Positions 24,559-32,392 of a DNA stretch of 64,000 nt are shown here, in pieces. This stretch comes from Hahella ganghwensis DSM 17046 (GTDB lineage: Bacteria > Pseudomonadota > Gammaproteobacteria > Pseudomonadales > Oleiphilaceae), in NCBI RefSeq assembly GCF_000376785.1, contig NZ_AQXX01000137.1:62001-126000 (forward strand), in the 5' to 3' direction. The notes below the pieces were generated by a model, which searched no databases, had not been told where the DNA came from, and worked only from the letters and a program-made list of their open reading frames with translations. The translations under genes were made by a program, and so were the position numbers. The number at the start of each line of letters is the position of its first letter. Position 1 is the stretch's first letter.

Positions 24559-26934
24559 TTAATACCCCACGGCTATATAGGTGACTATTTGAGAGTCATC
24601 GATTGAACTTGCGCGATCCAGTGTGAAAGCCGTTCGCGACCAACTTGAGGCAGGAATCATCGCAGTAGACCCAGCGGTTTTCCGCATAGTTACCACTTGC
24701 CCGCAAGCATTTGGAAACGCTGTAGGAAACGAGAAGGATTGCGCGCCGTCGTTACTACTTGTTACCGCTCCCCATTGTAAATAAGTTCCTGTCGGCAAGC
24801 GCACATAGCCATCAGAGCTATGGCTGGCTGACACTGAGCTGTCCTGCAGGAAGTCAGAGGCGTGTTTTCCGTCGAGCTTATCCGCATCAATCCCAGAACC
24901 AGAACCATCAACAGTCAAAAGTTTGGTTTTGATCGCATTGGCTGAGAGCGAAGCGGAAATAGACTTGTTGGCACTCCCATCAATAGACGCGGAGCCCGTA
25001 ACATCACCTGTTAATGAAATAGTGCGGGCTGTATCCCATTTCGCGGCAGATGCTGCCACCGCGCTGATTCCCAAATATAGAGTGTCCGCCCAGCCCTTAT
25101 CCATGACGGTTTTCCAGCCCGACCACCCAGCATTGTTATAACTGCCAAGCCTGAACAGGTAATTGCCATTGCTGGTCTGTCCCGCGCTGTAGGGCGTGAG
25201 AATCTGCATGGCAGCCCCATCTTGCGACGATGAATAAGAGGGAATATTTATTAACCGTCCATTCGCGACTGGCCAACCGTCCGAACTTTGAACAAACGTG
25301 ACACAAAAGCCCGCTTGCGCAAACGTGCGAGGGGTATTGCTCGCATTATTAAAGGGAGATGAATAATTGGGCCAAGTGGACAGACTTCCATGGGTATGAC
25401 TGTCGTTCGATACTGAGGTTGTGATCGTTAGATTGGCAGAGCCGTCAAAAGTGCCTGAGCCGGTAACGTCGCCAGTTAATGCAAGTGTGCGCCCGCTCGC
25501 CAACTTGGTGGCCGTGGCTGCGTTCCCGGTAATGTTTCCAGGCATAGCGCCCGAACCGTCGCGCACTACCGCATCCCCCGCCCCAGAGCCAGCATTCAGG
25601 ATTGCCGCCGAACCAAGGCCCAGCGTTGCGCGGGCTTCAGTTGCGCTCGCATCATCCACCAGCGACTTGCCAAAAGTGGTAATAGCAGAATCAAGGAAAA
25701 AGGCACTGGCCTGCAGGCCGTCAACCGTATCCGCATCGAGACCAGAGCCCACGCCGTCAACAGTTTTGATCTTGGCCAGTACGTCGGCTGCGGTATAAGT
25801 GGCGGCCAGCAAGAAGCTACTGGCTTCAAAGCCATCCAGTGTGTCGGCATCAAGGCCTGATCCAGCGCCATCAACTGACTTTATTTTAGTCAACACATCC
25901 GAGGCGGTATAACTTGCAGCGGCCAAATAATAACTGCCGTGCTGGCCATCTAAGAGATCGGCGTTAAGCCCTGACCCCGCGCCTTCTCCTTTTGTTGCGG
26001 CCGTCCCCAGGTCTGGAATATCTGCCGCTACCAGGTTGACGGAGGGGCCAGACTTTCCGTTAACTTCAGACACAAGATTGGCGGGCAAAAGATTTGCAGA
26101 TTCGTAAGCCAATGAATCATTAATGGACAGCTCCCAGCCTACATCAACAGAACCAACACCCGGCAGTGTTCCCGCCACGGTAATTTGCCAGTATTTCCCC
26201 TCGTCACCAGAGACAGGCGGATCAATCGGGAGGGTGCCGCCTGAAGCATCCCAATAGCCAATAAATTTTTTAGCACCTGAGACGGTTTGTTCTGCAACTT
26301 TTGCCCAATGTTTAGCGGAATATTCGCCCGTTTCTACTGCGACATTCTGATTGTTTTCTGCCCATTGCTTGGACTTATCAGCATAATGCTTTGAAGAAAA
26401 CTGGCCAGATTCAACCGGTGCGCCCACCGCATTCTCAGACCATTGCCGGGCCTTGTCAGCGTAGTGCAAGGCAGAATAATCAATGCCCTCAACCAGTGAA
26501 CCGATAGCCTTACTTGCCCACTCCTGAGCTATACCTCGCTCGGTCCCTGCATCATTAGCATGGCCAAGCGCTATCCCTGCCTGTGTTGCGGCATCATTTC
26601 TATGCCCTAATGATTCGGCTGCATAGCCAAAGGAATCATCTCTTGCATCTTCAGAGAGCCCCTGTGCTACTTCGGCCGCCGCTTGGGCTGCAGAGGCTGA
26701 GTCTGCGTGCGCCTGCGCCTGTTGCTCTAACTCCTGAAGCTGGCCAAGGTTCGCAGCATGATCAGGGTCTGTCCCGTTTACCACATAAAACGGTTCAGCG
26801 AAGCCCTGGCCGTCTGGTCGGACCTCTGGCAATAACTCAAAAGATGTTTGAACGGCGCGCAGTTCGTTGGCCACGTCCTCCGCCCGTGCAAGATCGCCAG
26901 GCAACAAGGTGTTACCGTAAATGTAATAACTCAT
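24559..26934 (-). CDS. Tail fibre protein
   Basis: The 791-residue fibre has an N-terminal virion-attachment region (1-70) and an Ala-rich helical shaft (70-220) with repeated H-[YW]-A-D-K-[AS]-[RK]-Q-W-[SA]-E-N. A beta shaft follows, including repeats of the type G-S-G-L-D-A-D-T-L-D-G-x-x-A-S-x-F about 44 residues apart (about 316-406, with another copy near 690-715). The C-terminal domain has the G-W-x-x-W-x-x-V-M-D-K and L-Q-W-G patterns of phage receptor-binding tips. It contacts the host receptor. Start ATG overlaps the preceding stop. Confidence 0.9.
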   Translation of the reverse strand: MSYYIYGNTLLPGDLARAEDVANELRAVQTSFELLPEVRPDGQGFAEPFYVVNGTDPDHAANLGQLQELEQQAQAHADSASAAQAAAEVAQGLSEDARDDSFGYAAESLGHRNDAATQAGIALGHANDAGTERGIAQEWASKAIGSLVEGIDYSALHYADKARQWSENAVGAPVESGQFSSKHYADKSKQWAENNQNVAVETGEYSAKHWAKVAEQTVSGAKKFIGYWDASGGTLPIDPPVSGDEGKYWQITVAGTLPGVGSVDVGWELSINDSLAYESANLLPANLVSEVNGKSGPSVNLVAADIPDLGTAATKGEGAGSGLNADLLDGQHGSYYLAAASYTASDVLTKIKSVDGAGSGLDADTLDGFEASSFLLAATYTAADVLAKIKTVDGVGSGLDADTVDGLQASAFFLDSAITTFGKSLVDDASATEARATLGLGSAAILNAGSGAGDAVVRDGSGAMPGNITGNAATATKLASGRTLALTGDVTGSGTFDGSANLTITTSVSNDSHTHGSLSTWPNYSSPFNNASNTPRTFAQAGFCVTFVQSSDGWPVANGRLINIPSYSSSQDGAAMQILTPYSAGQTSNGNYLFRLGSYNNAGWSGWKTVMDKGWADTLYLGISAVAASAAKWDTARTISLTGDVTGSASIDGSANKSISASLSANAIKTKLLTVDGSGSGIDADKLDGKHASDFLQDSSVSASHSSDGYVRLPTGTYLQWGAVTSSNDGAQSFSFPTAFPNACGQVVTMRKTAGSTAMIPASSWSRTAFTLDRASSIDDSQIVTYIAVGY

Positions 26935-28511
26935 CTCTGCCAGTTCCTCAGAGTGTAATAAATCAGAGCATCAAAAAAGGTGTGCGGCCTCTCGCTTGCG
27001 CTATTGCCATATATAACAAAGGCCACGTTTCGACCAGTGCCCGCAATTTCTGCAAGCGCCTCAGAGTTCACCTGGGCGGACCAAACAAACTCATTCCAGT
27101 TCCCTTCGTCCCACGCGGAGCCCCCGCCGATGATGTCCAGCTCGTCCACTCGATGGGCACCACTATTCGGATCGTTGTAGTTAAAAAGCGGTTTAACTCT
27201 CAAGCTGACAGCCCCGGCCGCTTGAATGTTGAAGATTGCTTTTAAGAAGTGCTTTCGCTTTTGAGGGGTTCCAAAGTGCGCAAAGGCAAACCTGAAGTAA
27301 TACTCAATAGGCTCACCGTCAAAGCTGGTCCCTTTATCAAGACGCATCACCCAGCCATCCTCAGTCCCTGCCACTATGATTTCTTCTCCACTCGGCAACT
27401 CACCACGCTCGACACAAAATAGCTTGTGGTTGTATACCTGGCGCGAATAACCGACTAACTGATTACCTGAAAATGTGGCGGTTAAAATTTCGGATCCAGT
27501 TAGAGAGGCTATCGGGTTGAAATACCAGCGAAGCTGGTTTTTACGGCCGCTCACAACGGCATCGGTTAGCAAGCCCCGGCGATCACGCAAAAACGGATTA
27601 ACGCCCTGGCTGATCGTGCCCGAACTAAAATTACCGTAGGCCTGTGTCGCCTGAAGGCTGGTAAGCCCCCGGTCATCCAAGTAATACAGATCGTTATAGG
27701 ACAGCGCGGAATAGGCAACACCTCCCACTTTGTCATCGTGATTTCGTAAATCCTTATTAGCCCAGTCTTCCGGGCCGCTGCCGTATAGAATGGAAATCCT
27801 GTTCCGCATCATGACAACTAATGAGCCGCCGACAGTCAGATGCAGGCCTGTCAAATAGTCGCCAGCACCGAAGCCACCCGCCCCATTGATTGGGTCAAAG
27901 TCTGCAGGTTCACCAACGGCAGAGTAATAAACCATTCCTGTTTCGTACCCAAGGAACAGGTAGTTATTAACGACTGCCAGAAACTTGGGAAAGTCAGTTT
28001 CTCCAGGAACGGTGATCTGGGTAAAAGTGGTCCCATCGAACGTAAATGCAGGGTTTGCCCCGTCAGCTCCCAACATTAATTCAGCGGTTGCGGTTGCATG
28101 AAAGTTATTACTAGTAAATGAGTAAGTGCCGCCAGGATTCAGCGCGGGCGTTGCTACTTCAGTCCACCCGCTGCTGGATTCTTTGAACATCTTGCATTCA
28201 GTGCCGTCTGAGGTGTCACGAAAGCAAAACACCTGACCACCAAACACCCAGACCCCGCGAACAGGGCCGGAGCCTGGGGGCTTGCTGATCGCTGCCCGCC
28301 TTACAGCGGCTTCAGCTTCATCGGAGGTATCGGAGGGCGACAACTGTCCATCGTAACGCTCATAACCTTCTATCCGAGTGTATCCGCCCAGAGTATTCAG
28401 CTCGTAATTTTTACATGCCAGCATTCGCCCAGGTTTAACACTTAGCGCCGGTGTTTCCAGATCCAGGCCGCCCTCACACCTGATAATCGCCTCTCGCCTG
28501 TTATCCCTCAT
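26931..28511 (-). CDS. Tail nozzle/tubular-type protein
   Basis: The 526-residue beta-rich protein begins with a segment typical of podovirus nozzle proteins (G-G-L-D-L-E-T-P-A-L-S-V-K-P-G-R-M) followed by N-Y-E and G-G-Y-T-R-I-E-G-Y-E-R-Y-D-G. The rest reads like a beta-propeller. ATG 28511 overlaps the previous stop as TGATG; a GTG one codon earlier is also possible. It would close the short tail below the adaptor and connect to the fibres. No alternative function fits the position. Confidence 0.8.
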   Translation of the reverse strand: MRDNRREAIIRCEGGLDLETPALSVKPGRMLACKNYELNTLGGYTRIEGYERYDGQLSPSDTSDEAEAAVRRAAISKPPGSGPVRGVWVFGGQVFCFRDTSDGTECKMFKESSSGWTEVATPALNPGGTYSFTSNNFHATATAELMLGADGANPAFTFDGTTFTQITVPGETDFPKFLAVVNNYLFLGYETGMVYYSAVGEPADFDPINGAGGFGAGDYLTGLHLTVGGSLVVMMRNRISILYGSGPEDWANKDLRNHDDKVGGVAYSALSYNDLYYLDDRGLTSLQATQAYGNFSSGTISQGVNPFLRDRRGLLTDAVVSGRKNQLRWYFNPIASLTGSEILTATFSGNQLVGYSRQVYNHKLFCVERGELPSGEEIIVAGTEDGWVMRLDKGTSFDGEPIEYYFRFAFAHFGTPQKRKHFLKAIFNIQAAGAVSLRVKPLFNYNDPNSGAHRVDELDIIGGGSAWDEGNWNEFVWSAQVNSEALAEIAGTGRNVAFVIYGNSASERPHTFFDALIYYTLRNWQR

Positions 28512-29173
28512 CACACCACCACAACGGTCAGGGGATCAGCATCACGAGATGCGCCATAACGATACTTGTCAGGCAACTGGCTTGCCTTTAACTGCTCATA
28601 GCCTTCGGGATACTCTATCTGTACCCGCTCCAGCACTTCCGGCGCTGATTCATAGTGCGCGTACTTAATCAGCGCACGCATCCAGATCAGATCATGAAAA
28701 CTCTCAGGAATCAGCGGGATGTCAGTATTCAGGGCCAGTACTTGCGGCCGCCTGTAGTATGGGGCAATCAGGGTGTAAGCCTTGTCTGGTGTTGGGAAAA
28801 CTTTCAAGCCGCCGTCAGGCATTATTACCACTTGATAGGGTTGCCCCTCCCCCGCTGTGCTGAGCTGGTCCCAGTTCTCCCACTCAATCACTTCTACAGG
28901 ACTGCCATTGATTGAGAACTTGTCACGCTGCCAATAGTGATACTCAATCGGTGCGGGATAATCATCGCTCCCAGCCACAAGGGAAACCGTGTGATTTACC
29001 CATAGGAATTTCCAGTCAAAAAACTGTCGCTGAATATCAATGTTGGCTTGCTTGATCCAATTGACGAGCCTGGCGGCTTCACCAGTTTGACCGGTGACAC
29101 TGGAAGGACCAGCACCACCCATCAAACCAGCTTCCCGGGCAAGGTCGGCACATAGAGTGAGAAAATTTGCCAT
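28511..29173 (-). CDS. Head-tail adaptor protein
   Basis: The 220-residue protein has the podovirus adaptor layout: an N-terminal helix (F-L-T-L-C-A-D-L-A-R-E-A-G) and the conserved V-N-W-I-K-Q-A-N-I-D-I-Q segment, then a beta domain with Y-P-A-P. The P-E-S-F-H-D-L-I-W helix comes near the end. It joins the portal ring to the tail nozzle. It overlaps both neighbours by a few bases, so translation is coupled. Confidence 0.85.
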   Translation of the reverse strand: MANFLTLCADLAREAGLMGGAGPSSVTGQTGEAARLVNWIKQANIDIQRQFFDWKFLWVNHTVSLVAGSDDYPAPIEYHYWQRDKFSINGSPVEVIEWENWDQLSTAGEGQPYQVVIMPDGGLKVFPTPDKAYTLIAPYYRRPQVLALNTDIPLIPESFHDLIWMRALIKYAHYESAPEVLERVQIEYPEGYEQLKASQLPDKYRYGASRDADPLTVVVV

Positions 29174-29526
29174 TATTCAGCCTTCGGCTTTTTTGCTCGA
29201 CGAGGTTTAGGCTTCGGATCTTCACTAACGACTGGCGTTAAGGGTTCAACGCCCACCGGAGTTTCTGGCTCCTGCGCGGATTCTGGTTCAGGTTCCGGCT
29301 CTCCCTCCTCATCTTCGGTCTCGTCGTCCTTTTCCTGACTGTCACCCTCATCCTTTTCCGGTTCTGGATCAGGCGCTTTTCTGGGTCTCGGCTTTGCACC
29401 CTCCAATATCTCCCCGGTTTCCCAACTAATCTCTATCCCCTGGGCATTAAACGCCTTACCGTCCTGTGTGTATTTCACTGGGCCGTGACTTGAAACAAAG
29501 CCGTATTTCTTATTTTTATTCAGCAT
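29173..29526 (-). CDS. Acidic low-complexity virion-region protein (117 aa)
   Basis: After a short folded N-terminus (N-K-N-K-K-Y-G-F-V-S-S-H-G-P-V) the protein is Glu/Pro/Asp-rich with a basic tail R-R-A-K-K-P-K-A-E. ATG 29526 is seven bases after AAAGGTG and overlaps the previous stop (TGATG); the GTG three codons earlier lies in the ribosome site. Between capsid and adaptor genes it could be a head accessory or decoration protein, but I see no diagnostic motif. Confidence 0.65.
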   Translation of the reverse strand: MLNKNKKYGFVSSHGPVKYTQDGKAFNAQGIEISWETGEILEGAKPRPRKAPDPEPEKDEGDSQEKDDETEDEEGEPEPEPESAQEPETPVGVEPLTPVVSEDPKPKPRRAKKPKAE

Positions 29527-29705
29527 CACTTGCACCTTTGATTCGGAATGTAACGGTCATTCAGGCGCTTGTTCCGCGCCAGCCCATCCTTTACACCCTC
29601 GGGTTTAAACTTGTTGATTCCGGTTGTACGATCATGCTCCCAGTCTTCCCAACTATCCGGCTCGGCACGCTCCTTGGAATGCTTGCGCTCATCTTCAAAA
29701 AACAT
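29526..29705 (-). CDS. Small charged protein in the head module (59 aa)
   Basis: ATG 29705 follows a strong GGAGGTG. The 59-residue product is charged (M-F-F-E-D-E-R-K-H-S-K-E-R-A-E) and ends with its stop overlapping the next ATG. Conservation of ribosome site and coupling makes it a real gene; function unknown. Confidence 0.65.
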   Translation of the reverse strand: MFFEDERKHSKERAEPDSWEDWEHDRTTGINKFKPEGVKDGLARNKRLNDRYIPNQRCK

Positions 29706-29743
29706 AGACACCTCCACACAAGGGGCTTACGCCCCTCAACAGA

Positions 29744-29887
29744 TTAAGCCCGGTCAGAGCCTTTTTTCATGCGCTGGGACTTCTCGTGTGGGCTGTACAT
29801 GTTTTTGACTTTGGTCGTCTCCTTTCTGATCAGCCCTTCATTGATTGCGCTTTCGTTCCCTTTTGCGCCTTTTGTGTTTTTGCTCAT
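29744..29887 (-). CDS. Small lysine-rich protein after the capsid gene (47 aa)
   Basis: ATG 29887 follows CAGGTAAC, and the 47-residue frame (M-S-K-N-T-K-G-A-K-G-N-E-S-A-I-N-E-G-L-I) fills the gap between the capsid gene and the 59-aa gene. It is too short for most gene finders. The even amino-acid mix and tight spacing support coding. Function unknown; a minor capsid or assembly peptide is possible. Confidence 0.6.
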   Translation of the reverse strand: MSKNTKGAKGNESAINEGLIRKETTKVKNMYSPHEKSQRMKKGSDRA

Positions 29888-29937
29888 AACAGTTACCTGT
29901 AAAGGAATTAATGAAAGGCGGGACTATGCCCGCCAGG

Positions 29938-30882
29938 TTATGCGGCTGAGGACCACTTCACGATACGGCTGTTTTCCTCAACGGTATGGCAGATGCCGAA
30001 GCCGCCCATGTAGTACCAAGCCATACCGCGAGAACGGCCATAATCGCCCGGAAGCTTGGCGCGGATTTGCTCAGGCTCCACAATGGCTTCGGCCACTGTG
30101 TCGTCGCCAAAGAAGTGAGCCGCGTCAGACTTGCCGTTGGTCCAAGCCTCAGTAGGAACGTTAGTTTGAGTAAAAAATCGGGTGCTCTCATAACGGCCGA
30201 TTTCGCCTGCAGCGATACGAGCGAAACCGCTTTCGATATAAAAGCTGATCGCCTCCAGGTCGTCCTTGAGCTGGCGGAAGGTAGTCGGACGGCCCAGCGC
30301 GCCATAGTTCTCACCGTCCATAGGAGTGATGTCCCGCTCCTGCATGTAGTCCACGATTTTCTTAACGTGGTCCTTGGTCATCGCGGCGTTATTGGTGCCT
30401 GCGGGTGCGCCATCAGTTTCAAACACAACATCTGTGGCACTGTCGGCACCAGCACCGGCGGGGTAACAAACCAGCTTGGTTTTGTCGAATTCCGCGTGCG
30501 CGGCTTTATCCAGGGTTTTGCGAGCGTCGTTTTTGAGCACCTTGTCTATTACGCGCTCACAGGAGTGCTTAGACAGAATGTCCAGCTTTCGGGTGTAAGG
30601 GACTGAGTTACCGTATTCAGTAATGGTCAGGGTTTCCTGATCAATGCTGAAATTAGTCTCAGGCATTGGTTGGGTTTCAACCAGTGCAGCCCCGCCGGTG
30701 GCTACGTCGCTGTATACGTTCCAGTTGTATTTCTCACCGGTTCCCGCCTCTTTCGCGTCCTCTACAGAACACATATTTCGATAGCGTGTAAGCGGCTGCA
30801 AAGAGGTGCGCAATGTTTCTGATAGTTGATCAGAATACATAAACCCACCCAGGTTATCGGTTGCCCAGAGTTGTCCGGCCAT
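29938..30882 (-). CDS. Major capsid protein, N4-gp56-like
   Basis: The 314-residue protein fits an HK97-fold capsid subunit of the N4-gp56 type. It has an N-terminal M-Y-S-D-Q-L-S-E-T-L-R region, then L-T-I-T-E-Y-G-N-S-V-P-Y-T-R-K, a spine helix, and a C-terminal A-G-E-I-G-R-Y-E-S-T-R-F-F-T-Q-T-N segment that is the most diagnostic piece. It is preceded by an acidic scaffold gene, as expected for a major capsid gene. ATG 30882 lies behind a leader with the AATAATAA motif. Confidence 0.88.
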   Translation of the reverse strand: MAGQLWATDNLGGFMYSDQLSETLRTSLQPLTRYRNMCSVEDAKEAGTGEKYNWNVYSDVATGGAALVETQPMPETNFSIDQETLTITEYGNSVPYTRKLDILSKHSCERVIDKVLKNDARKTLDKAAHAEFDKTKLVCYPAGAGADSATDVVFETDGAPAGTNNAAMTKDHVKKIVDYMQERDITPMDGENYGALGRPTTFRQLKDDLEAISFYIESGFARIAAGEIGRYESTRFFTQTNVPTEAWTNGKSDAAHFFGDDTVAEAIVEPEQIRAKLPGDYGRSRGMAWYYMGGFGICHTVEENSRIVKWSSAA

Positions 30883-30897
30883 GGTGAATTACTCCAC

Positions 30898-30918
30898 TTT
30901 TATTATTATTGTTTTTAA
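30898..30918 (-). promoter_or_regulatory. Late-gene leader motif copy (capsid gene)
   Basis: On the coding strand an A/T stretch with ACAATAATAATAAAA lies about 16 bases upstream of the capsid start, overlapping the scaffold stop. It is a variant of the AATAAnAATAATAA motif. Confidence 0.45.
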
Positions 30919-32006
30919 TCTTCCCTGGGAGCTTGACCCCGCATTCTGCGGATGTCATTGAGAGCGTCCGTGCGTGTTTTGCGTTTTACAGGAGGTGGCC
31001 CCGGTCGCTTGGCGCCATTGCTGCGCGGCGTAGCAATCGACTTCTTACGGTTAGTCCGTGTCTGTTTATCCTCAGTCTTCTTGGTCGCTCCAGTCTTCTC
31101 AGCAAGCCATGCGCGAGTACGATCACCCGCCTCCGTCACCACTTCGATAGGTGATAGGTGGGGGTTTTCCTGCATTACTTTGACTGTGAATTGGTCGGCT
31201 AATGAATACAGACTCGGATCACCGGCAATATCAGCATACTGCGTGTCAAAGAACGCCTTAGCGTCCGCAACTTCCCGCTGTCTAGTTCTCTCGGTTTGTC
31301 GCCTTTCGATGGTCTCTGCTATCTGTTCCGGATCAAAGGTAGGCTGTGTTTGTGGCCGCCCTTGAGACTGGATCTGAATTAGCAGTTCGTCTGCGCGATT
31401 ATCGTCCCCATCTACCAGGGCTTCGTGATATTGGCGCGTAAGGGTTTTAAGCTCTTTCGAGCGGGCTTCATCAACGTCCTGGGTGGATGGTTGACGGGGC
31501 TGGACTGCTTGGCCTTGAGCCTGTTTCAGGCGCTCACTGGCTTCTGCCAGGTAGGCGTCAGCAGCAGCAACTTTTTGAGCGCGAGCAATTACCTGTTCAC
31601 GAGTAAATTCTTGCTCAACGCCATTTATCTTAAGTATGTATTTTTCTGACTGGGGAGTGGTCGCGTCTTCGGGGCTCTCTTCCTCTTCGCCCTCGTCCTC
31701 TGACTCTTCTTCCTCTGAACCTTCAGGATCGTCATCATCCTGAGTGTCTTGGTCGTCACCCTCATCGTCTTCCGGTTCCTGATCGTCCTGATAGCCTTCA
31801 TCACTTTCGTCCTCACCTTCAGAGGATAGATCAGCAAGCTCAGCATTTAGGGCATCAGCACGGCGTGAAAAAGCCGTTTCGGCATCTTCATCATATGCCC
31901 CGGCCTCTTCCTTTTCATCGTAACGAGATTGTGCGATAGCGTTAACGCGACTTAAGCGATCACCGCCAAAAACGCCCGCATTGTCGCGGGTGGCTTCTGT
32001 GGTCAT
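30915..32006 (-). CDS. Capsid scaffolding protein
   Basis: The 363-residue protein has a helical N-terminus, a very acidic Glu/Asp run (about 58-118), then a K-Y-I-L-K-I-N-G-V-E-Q-E-F-T-R-E-Q segment seen in podovirus scaffolds. A Gln-rich helical middle and a basic C-terminus (R-S-N-G-A-K-R-P-G-P-P-P-V-K-R-K) that can dock on capsid follow. It would direct procapsid assembly and leave before DNA packaging. Position directly upstream of the capsid gene supports this. Confidence 0.85.
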   Translation of the reverse strand: MTTEATRDNAGVFGGDRLSRVNAIAQSRYDEKEEAGAYDEDAETAFSRRADALNAELADLSSEGEDESDEGYQDDQEPEDDEGDDQDTQDDDDPEGSEEEESEDEGEEEESPEDATTPQSEKYILKINGVEQEFTREQVIARAQKVAAADAYLAEASERLKQAQGQAVQPRQPSTQDVDEARSKELKTLTRQYHEALVDGDDNRADELLIQIQSQGRPQTQPTFDPEQIAETIERRQTERTRQREVADAKAFFDTQYADIAGDPSLYSLADQFTVKVMQENPHLSPIEVVTEAGDRTRAWLAEKTGATKKTEDKQTRTNRKKSIATPRSNGAKRPGPPPVKRKTRTDALNDIRRMRGQAPRED

Positions 32007-32017
32007 GATATGCTCCC

Positions 32018-32036
32018 TTATTATTATTTTTATTTG
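32018..32036 (-). promoter_or_regulatory. Late-gene leader motif copy (scaffold gene)
   Basis: The coding strand reads CAAATAAAAATAATAATAA, 12 bases before the ATG at 32006 and just ahead of GGGAG. It matches the motif at the polyvalent, spike-side and amidase genes. Confidence 0.5.
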
Positions 32037-32080
32037 AGCATTATTGTGAAAAGGCCAGTTATCCGGCCTATGCGTAAATT

Positions 32081-32392
32081 TTACCCAAGTCCTTCTTCAT
32101 TATCCATATCTCTAAGTTGAGTCTCGGCAACCTTGGCGCGCTCGACAGCTTGCAATAGCCAATGAACAGCATCCTTTGCACGGCGGGCTTTATACAGGGC
32201 GGATTCATTGGGCGCGTGAGTCTGACCGTTAAGCAGCTCTGTAATACTCTCCTGTATCTCCTGTTTGGCAACGCCGACTATATAACGCCCTACATCAGTC
32301 TTTAGGAAATCTTCAACATCACAGCCAAGCCTAAACTCAGCAAACAGGTATTTTTCAGAATCAAACAGCTCGTGCGGTTCAGAATGTGTCAT
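32081..32392 (-). CDS. Small helical protein between portal and scaffold (103 aa)
   Basis: The 103-residue acidic helical protein (M-T-H-S-E-P-H-E-L-F-D-S-E-K-Y) overlaps the portal gene by 14 bases. A central R-Y-I-V-G-V-A-K-Q-E-I-Q segment and W-L-L-Q-A-V helix are visible, but no known family. Conserved position in the head module suggests an assembly factor. Confidence 0.7.
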   Translation of the reverse strand: MTHSEPHELFDSEKYLFAEFRLGCDVEDFLKTDVGRYIVGVAKQEIQESITELLNGQTHAPNESALYKARRAKDAVHWLLQAVERAKVAETQLRDMDNEEGLG